Under the pieces are notes generated by a model. The model was not told where the DNA came from and ran no database searches. It saw only the letters and a program-made list of their open reading frames with translations. The position numbers were made by a program, and so were the translations under genes. This document shows, in pieces, positions 49,501 through 58,500 of a stretch of 64,000 nt of DNA. Numbering within the stretch: the first letter of the stretch is position 1; each line of letters begins with the position of its first letter. Origin of the DNA: Lamellibrachia columna (Eukaryota > Annelida > Polychaeta > Sabellida > Siboglinidae); assembly GCA_963662155.1 (NCBI GenBank), contig OY759263.1:31087023-31151022 (forward strand). Direction: 5' to 3'.

Positions 49501-52500
49501 CTTGAAATGATTTTGGGTTTTTTATGTTGGTAATTTTTGATGGAATCATATTCCATATGCGAATGGCTCTGGGATAAAATGAAAAGACCATAGAGGGTAT
49601 ATACAAGATTCATTGGGTGGGTGGGTGGGTGGGCCTTTGCATGCACTTATAATAATTTTTTAAGATATGTTTTTTTCTAAATGCAGTCTAGATATGTGAT
49701 CAAAAGATGACACCATGACAAAAGTAAGTATCTTCTGGACAAATAATAAATATTTTAACCAACACTAATTATTAATTAGACCTTCTGTAATATCATGCCA
49801 TCACATTCTTGAAATGTATAGACAACAATCATATAGCATCCTCTGTGAGAATTAGTACTTCCTTATATTAATTATTAATACATGTATTAAAGCTAAAAGC
49901 CAGTGTCAAGATTTTCAGTACTTGCCTCCTCTTGAAGTAATATGGACACAGAAGTTATGTCTAATGTACTCTATGTTTTGTCACATGCGTAAACTTGTGT
50001 ACTGTTTTATCCCGTATTATGTAGTTTACTTATATGTAACAGGGCAAGTTATTATAAGTATTACACTTCTTCTTGCCCTTTTTTGACAATTGTACAGTTC
50101 TATAATGTATAATTGATACTTTTATTATGTTTGTTGTTGTTGAAATAAAGATTCATTCAAACACAAATTTATTCATTCAAATTAGAATAACATACTGGGT
50201 ACATCACAGCAGAGGGAAGCTGGAATTTTCTGGAGCAGTTTATAAAAGCAGCTTTCAGACCAAATGCTTTCTCAAACTTATTTTCATCTTACTGTACAGT
50301 TATATACGTCTGTGTTTTGGTCCATTTTGCCACTAAAGTCAATGATCTTACAGCCATTGTGTTGCACTAAAAATATTAAATGGTGTATTAAACAATGAAT
50401 GACAGCAGATTTGTTTGGACATGATTTCAATATTAGTGGTATCGCTTCTACTGATTGATTGTGTGTGTGAATATGCTCAAAGATAAATCATCATTAGAAA
50501 TTGCCCATTGTTAGTGCAGTCTAGATCAGTAATAATCATAATGAATGTGTCTACTTACCATTTCTCTCAGTGATTGTTTCACACATTTCCCCCAAATGGA
50601 CACACACAGTGTTACCCACAGTACATGTAGTTACAATACATTGCTACTGGCCTGCATGGACTTGTACTGCTCTGTTCCCGCCTTGCTTCTAGTATTGCTG
50701 ACATTGTTACACATGACCACTCATGGTCATACATGGCCGCACATTGCTACAAACAGCAGTGGGTCTGGGCCTGGGCTGTGTTTAGACAGAGCTGATGTCA
50801 TTGCTAGCAAATGTGACATTATTGTTACCAATACAAAGCCAGATTGATCCAAGCCATTATAAAATTGTCTTGGCCTCTGTTTATATCGCCATGCCAACCA
50901 GGAACCCAAATGACAACTGACCATGATTTAGTGCCATGTGACATAATAGAATTGTGTAGTGAGAATTATTGATTCAGAGTGGGTGGAAATCACTGCTAGA
51001 ATACACATGAGTAACAACAAATTGGAAAATATATTACACAAAACTGGCAGTGTTTGTCAAAGCACTGAATATTGTCACTCATGTCCCTGCCAGGCATGGA
51101 ATCAGTTACATGATAGCAATTCCAATTACACACCATGTACACATACCAATTCCACAATACAAATTCCAGTTATCAATAGTCTCTTCCTATTATACCACCA
51201 CACTACCTGGTGGATTATAATGGAACGTAAAAATTCGGGTGATGTTCTCGGAGTTACCCAAATCTTTAAGCTCCATTATAATCCACCAGGTAAGGCAAAG
51301 GGTCTATTCCATATTAAGATAACAGAGCAACCGTAGACATACTCAATGCCAAATAAGTAACGTATATTCATGCAGCTTTGTTTAATTTCTGCATATTATG
51401 TTACATAACAGCAACCAAATATCATATGTAGAACATACTATTGATTATTTATAGTGAATAATTTTACTTACATCATGTAATTGAAAATACCTATTATATT
51501 TTCACTAATCCCAATTACTTTTAAAAACAGCACCAATTACAATTCCAGAATTGGAATTGGCATTTAAATTCCAATGACAATGTAATTGACCCCAAGTCTG
51601 GTCCCTGGTTATCGTTTGATAACTTCAGTAGTGTGACAACATCATTTATTATCATGCTAAACAAACTTGTATTTTTCAAAAGCTCTCTGAAGGCAACTAA
51701 CAATGAGAAAGTATTCCTTATAATTATTCAGATATCAGTAATATTGCCATCATATCAAGACATATACAAAACAGTTTCTCTAATCATGACCTAAGTTTGT
51801 TCTCTCACCCCCATATATTCATATCCTATGGACCCCTTAATGAAAGTTTGTTCATTGAAATAATAAACTATCCCGTTGTTTCCAGGCACTGGGTCTGGTG
51901 TGGGTACGTATGTACTCAATCTACTGCATGACGAATTCCCAGACGTGTACAGGTGAGTTGTTATACAGGTAACAAGGCTGCATGTTTCTGTCAAGCTGCA
52001 TGGACAATATCGTTCCATCCGCATTGCCTCAGTTGAATCAGCTGTATAAATGAGTATCTGGCGAGACAACGTTTAGAGCAGTCCTAATGACTGGATACCA
52101 TGTTACATAACAACTAACCTTTCCCTTTTTACAATGATACATATATTTGGGTCTGTAAGTTTGGTTTTCACATATATGTGTTTCTGGGTTGTTAGGTTTG
52201 TTACTGGTGTCTCTGTCTCTTTCTGGGTTGTTAGGTTTGTTACTGGTGTCTCCGTCTCTTTCTGGGTTGTTAGGTTTGTGACTGCGATGTATCCGTCTCT
52301 TTCTGGGTTGTTAGGTTTGTGACTGCGGTATATCCGTCTGTTTCTGGGTTGTTAGGTTTGTGACTGCAGTATATCCGTCTGTTTCTGGGTTGTTAGGTTT
52401 GTGACTGAGGTATATCCGTCTGTTTCTGGGTTGTTAGGTTTGTGACTGAGGTATATCCGTCTGTTTCTGGGTTGTTAGGTTTGTGACTGCAGTATATCCG

Positions 52501-55500
52501 TCTGTTTCTGGGTTGTTAGGTTTGTGACTGAGGTATATCCGTCTGTTTCTGGATTGTTAGGTTTGTGACTGAGGTATATCCGTCTGTTTCTGGGTTGTTA
52601 GGTTTGTGACTGCAGTATATCCGTCTCTTTCTGGGTTGTTAGGTTTGTGACTGAGGTATATCCGTCTGTTTCTGGGTTGTTAGGTTTGTGACTGCAGTAT
52701 ATCCGTCTGTTTCTGGGTTGTTAGGTTTGTGACTGCGGTATATCCGTCTGTTTCTGGGTTGTTAGGTTTGTGACTGCGGTATATCTGTCTGTTTCTGGGT
52801 TGTTAGGTTTGTGACTGCGGTGTATCTGTCTCTTTCTGGGTTGTTAGGTTTCTGACTGCGATGTATCTGTCTCTTTCTGGGTTGTTAGGTTTGTGACGGT
52901 GATGTATCCGTCTCTTTCTGGGTTGTTAGGTTTGTGACTGCGATGTATCTGTCTGTTTCTGGGTTGTTAGGTTTGTGACTGAGGTATATCCGTCTGTTTC
53001 TGGTTTGTTAGGTTTGTGACTGCGATGTTTCTGTCTCTTTCTGGGTTGTTAGGTTTGTGACTGCGATGTATCTGTCTCTTTCTGGGTTGTTAGGTTTGTG
53101 ACTGCGATGTATCTGTCTGTTTCTGGGTTGTTAGGTTTGTGACTGCGATGTATCTGTCTCTTTCTGGGTTGTTGTGACTGAGGTATATCCGTCTGTTTCT
53201 GGGTTGTTAGGTTTGTGACTGCGATGTTTCTGTCTCTTTCTGGGTTGTTAGGTTTGTGACTGAGGTATATCCGTCTGTTTCTGGGTTGTTAGGTTTGTGA
53301 CTGCGATGTTTCTGTCTCTTTCTGGGTTGTAAGGTTTCTGACTGAGGTATATCCGTCTGTTTCTGGGTTGTTAGGTTTGTGACTGCGATGTTTCTGTCTC
53401 TTTCTGGGTTGTTAGGTTTGTGACTGCGATGTATCTGTCTCTTTCTGGGTTGTTAGGTTTGTGACTGCGGTATATCTGTCTCTTTCTGGGTTGTTAGGTT
53501 TGTGACTGCGATGTATCTGTCTCTTTCTGGGTTGTTAGGTTTGTGACTGCGATGTATCTGTCTCTTTCTGGGTTGTTAGGTTTGTGACTGCGATGTATCT
53601 GTCTCTTTCTGGGTTGTTAGGTTTGTGACTGAGGTATATCCGTCTGTTTCTGGTTTGTTAGGTTTGTGACTGCGATGTTTCTGTCTCTTTCTGGGTTGTT
53701 AGGTTTGTGACTGCGATGTATCTGTCTCTTTCTGGGTTGTTAGGTTTGTGACTGCGGTATATCGGTCTCTTTCTGGGTTGTTAGGTTTGTGACTGCGATG
53801 TATCTGTCTCTTTCTGGGTTGTTAGGTTTGTGACTGCGATGTATCTGTCTCTTTCTGGGTTGTTAGGTTTGTGACTGCGATGTATCTGTCTGTTTCTGGG
53901 TTGTTAGGTTTGTGACTGAGGTATATCCGTCTGTTTCTGGGTTGTTAGGTTTGTGACTGCGACGTATCTGTCTCTTTCTCAGTTGTTAGGTTTGTAACTG
54001 CGATGTATCTGTCTCTTTCTGGGTTGTTAGGTTTGTGACTGCGATGTATCTGTCTGTTTCTGGGTTGTTAGGTTTGTGACTGAGGTATATCCGTCTGTTT
54101 CTGGGTTGTTAGGTTTGTGACTGCGACGTATCTGTCTCTTTCTCAGTTGTTAGGTTTGTAACTGCGATGTATGCGTCTGTTTCTGGGTTGTGAAGTTTGT
54201 GACTTCGGTGTATCCGTGTGTTTCTGGGTTGTTATGTATTTGATTGCAGTGTATCCATCTGTTTCTGGGTTGTAGTTTGTGACATCGGTGTATCTGTCTG
54301 TTTCTGGGTTGTTAGGTATTTGACTGCAGTGTATCCATCTGTTTCTGGGTTGCTAGGTATTTGACTGCGGTGTATCCGTCTGTTTCTGGGTTGTTAGGTA
54401 TTTGACTGCGGTGTATCTGTCTGTTTCTGGGTTGTTAGGTATTTGACTGCAGTGTATCCATCTGTTTCTGGGTTGCTAGGTATTTGACTGCGGTGTATCC
54501 GTCTGTTTCTGGGTTGTTAGGTATTTGACTGCGGTGTATCCATCTATTTCTGGGTTGTTAGGTATTGGACTGCAGTGTATCCATCTGTTTCTGGGTTGCT
54601 AGGTATTTGACTGCGGTATATCCATATGTTTCTGGGTTGTAGTTTGTGACTTCGGTGTATCCGTCTGTTTCTGGGTTGTTAGGCATTTGACTGCAGTGTA
54701 TCCATCTGTTTCTGGGTTGCTAGGTATTTGACTGCAGTGTATCCATCTGTTTCTGGGTTGCTACGTATTTGACTGCGGTGTATCTGTCTGTGTCTGGGTT
54801 GTTAGGTATTTGACTGGAGTGTATCCATCTGTTTCTGGGTTGCTACGTATTTGACTGCAGTGTATCTATCTGTTTCTGGGTTGCTACGTATTTGACTGCG
54901 GTGTATCCATCTGTTTCTGGGTTGCTACGTATTTGACTGCGGTGTATCCATCTGTTTCTGGGTTGCTACGTATTTGACTGCGGTGTATCCATCTGTTTCT
55001 GGGTTGCTACGTATTTGACTGCGGTGTATCCATCTGTTTCTGGGTTGCTACATATTTGACTGCGGTGTATCCATCTGTTTCTGGGTTGTCACGTTTGTGA
55101 CTGCGGTGTATCTGTTTGTGTCTGGGTTGTCACGTTTGTGACTGCGATGTATCTGTCTGTGTCTGGGTTGTCACGTTTGTGACTGCGGTGTATCTGTCTG
55201 TGTCTGGGTTGTCACGTTTGTGACTGCGGTGTATCTGTCTGTTTTTTGGTTGTTAGGTTTGTGACTGCGGTGTATCCGTCCGCTGAAGATGATGTCGTCA
55301 CCTCGCCCTATAACAGTGTTCTCGCGATGCGCCAACTCACAGACTGTGCTGACTGCGTGCTTCCTGTCGAAAACCAAGTTGGCAATATTTTTATAATCCA
55401 AGTTTATCGTTTTTCAGTTTCCCATTTCTGTAGATATTAGTCAGTGCCTTTGTGGGCCCCTGAATGTGCTGAACTCTACGTATCGTAATCCTGAGCATAC

Positions 55501-58500
55501 ATTGACAACAGGCATGCATGCTCACACATATGATGTGCATTTTAGTATAAATAAGCCCTTTTATACCCACATTAACAAATTAAGCCACCCTGTAGTTTGG
55601 GTTTTTGCTACAGACTGTTTAGACAAACAGCACAATGCTTCATCTTGAGCAAATGCTTTTTATTTAATATTTTATTTATTTATTTATATTTTAAGGATTT
55701 GTTAATTGATTGTTCTTAGCATTGTAATGCAATGTTTTAATGCCTGTGTGTATTTGTTTGTTTTATATTGTTTTTCTTTTGTTTTGACTTAAGTTATATA
55801 ATTGAGGATGTAGGAGTGTATGTGATATAAATAATAAAAGTGCCTTCCCCATATATTCATATTCTTAGAATAACTAGAATACTGCTTATGAGAAGGAAAA
55901 TACAATGGATATGTTTTAATGTACATCTTTCAGGCCCTTGTTGACATTGTCAACAAGATCTCCCAATCAGTTCCCCAAGAAGGGACGGGGAAGCGGACAT
56001 ACACGGAGGGTGCGGAGATGAGGGGTCGCACCACAACACGTGTAAAACCAGAGAGTACACTGACCACAAATGCAGGGGGTCTGACTAAACAACGCAGCGA
56101 GAAACCGTTTGATGGAATGAACAATATTGTTGCTAATATGTTGCTCAATATGACCAGGTAAACATCAGAGCGAGTAGCAGCAAGTAATTCAGAATTTCAA
56201 TTTAGTTGCATTCTGGTTTTTTATTATATAAATCTGCCTCTGAAAGTGACAGCATTATTTTAGTTGAATCACAACTGTTGTTTTTTGTAATAATTCAAAA
56301 GTTCAAATAATTAAGGAAATTTATTTATTTGGAAATATGTGTTGAATAATCATTTGGATACACTGAAAGCAAAAACTGGCATGTTGTACATTTAGTAAAC
56401 AATACAAATATAATTGTTTTCCTGTATTGGTTACTTAAAAACTAACTAAAAAATCCACATTCATATAAGCATGGATAGCTATTCATTACCCGTGTCAGCG
56501 TTGCCAATTTAGAACATTTCTCTCTTCTACTACAACATTTCTATTTGATCTTGTTTGGCCTCAAAATAATAATATTGGTTTTATTATAACAACCAAAAGA
56601 ACATCAAACTCTAGATACCTTTAATCAATATATAGAACTTTGGTGTTGTTTACTTTCACAGTTCTGCACGCTTTGAGGGTTCAATGAACGTTGATCTGAA
56701 TGAGATTACGATGAACCTTGTGCCGTTTCCACGGTTACACTACCTCGTTGCTAGTCAGGCACCTCTTTTTGCATCAGCTGATGTCAAAGTTCAACCAAGA
56801 AGGTTCGTGTTTAATTAGTGGTCCACCAAATGCATGTCTTAACAATGCTATCTGTGAATAAGCATAATGTTGTAAATTACTTCTAATCACATTGAATATG
56901 TTCATTTAAAAAGTGTTTGTATGGAAACTTAGACCAACAAAGTTCTTGTATTAAGTACTTTTGAAAAAGTACTTGGTATTTGAAGTACTTTTAAAGTACC
57001 AGGGTAGTTTGTGTCTCCATCAACTCACGTGGTATTCTCAGTTATCAATAAGCATTTAAAATAACTTGATGTTCAGTTAATACGAAATAAATGATCACTG
57101 ATGCTAACCATTAACAAGTTATGTACATAGTATATGTAAACTCAGTTTCACATGACATCTTATAGTCCCTTGCATCTCAAAACATTGACGTATAACATGA
57201 CTAATCATTTAACCTAAGAAATGATGACACTTTGAATTACATTGACCGGTGGATATCCATGAAATTGTCGTCTTTCAATCTGTGACCATCACACACCACA
57301 CAGACACACACACACCACACAGACATACACACACACACCACACAGACATACACACACACCACACAGACAGACACACACCACACAGACAGACACACACCAC
57401 ACAGACAGACACACACCACAGACTGACACACACCACACAGACAGACACACACACCACACAGACATACACACACCACACAGACATACACACACCACACAGA
57501 CATACACACACACCACACAGACACACACCACACATACATACATATACCACACATACATACATACACCACACAGACATACATACACCACACAGATATACAT
57601 ACACCACATATACATACATACACATACCACACAGGCAGACACCCACACACACCATACATACATACACCACACAGACAGACATACACACCACACAGACATA
57701 CACACCACACAGACAGACATACACCACGCAGACATACATACACCACGCAGACACACACCACGCAGACAGACACACACCACACAAACACACACACACACAC
57801 TGACATGGCTGTAGCAGAATGAGATTTATTGGTTCCTCTTTCATCATTATATGAAATGTGATCAGAAAATAAATTATAAATAAATGATTTTTTGAGGGGA
57901 ATCCATCAACACACAATGCAACTACTAAATCCAATGAAACCAATTTCATCTAGTGTCAAACATACACTTTTTTAGATGGCTCCTTACCGCAGTGAAATTG
58001 TTCCACCATTTTGGATTGCATCTAGAAAGTGTACAATCCCAAGACAATGAGTTTGTTGTCACTGATCAGTCAGAACAAGCACTATCCATGTACCAATAAT
58101 GCACCAACATAACTGATGTTGTTTGCCAGACTCGACCAGATGTTCTCGGATGCATTTGAGCAGAGTCACCAGTTGATGAAGGCCGACCCGAAACGTTCCG
58201 TCTACCTAGCATGTGCCTTGCTGCTGCGAGGCGCCGTCCCTGTGTCGGATATACGCCAGAACATAGAGCGGTAGGTCCTCAGTCCCTGTGTCAGACATCT
58301 ACAGGAACTTAGAGCGGTAGGTCCTCAGTCCCTGTGTCAGACATCTACAGGAACAAGAGTGGTAGGTCCTCAGTCCCTGTGCCTGACATCTACAAGAACA
58401 TAGAGTGGTAGGTCCTCAGTCCCTGTGTCAGACATCTACAGGAACATAGAGCGGTAGGTCCTCAGTCCCTGTGTCAGACATCTACAGGAACAAGAGTGGT

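Larger units (their letters stand above)
35485..51885. other. TUBE1 intron 5 (16.4 kb), host of nested genes and elements
   Basis: Contains, in order: a SINE (36121-36335), the RING-NHL gene (37998-40698, antisense), LINE remnants (41030-41770, 42821-44220), a MITE (44979-45588), local duplications (45788-46090), the TRIM-like gene (46763-48388, antisense), a MITE (48760-49152), SINE and LINE tails (49155-49640) and a hairpin (51204-51292). The stretches 35485-36120, 36340-37990 and 49650-51200 show nothing recognisable. Confidence 0.7.

Noticed and set aside
57237..57949. Cys/Val-rich and His/Thr-rich open frames on opposite strands
   Set aside because: Low-complexity CA-rich satellite; open on both strands for composition reasons.
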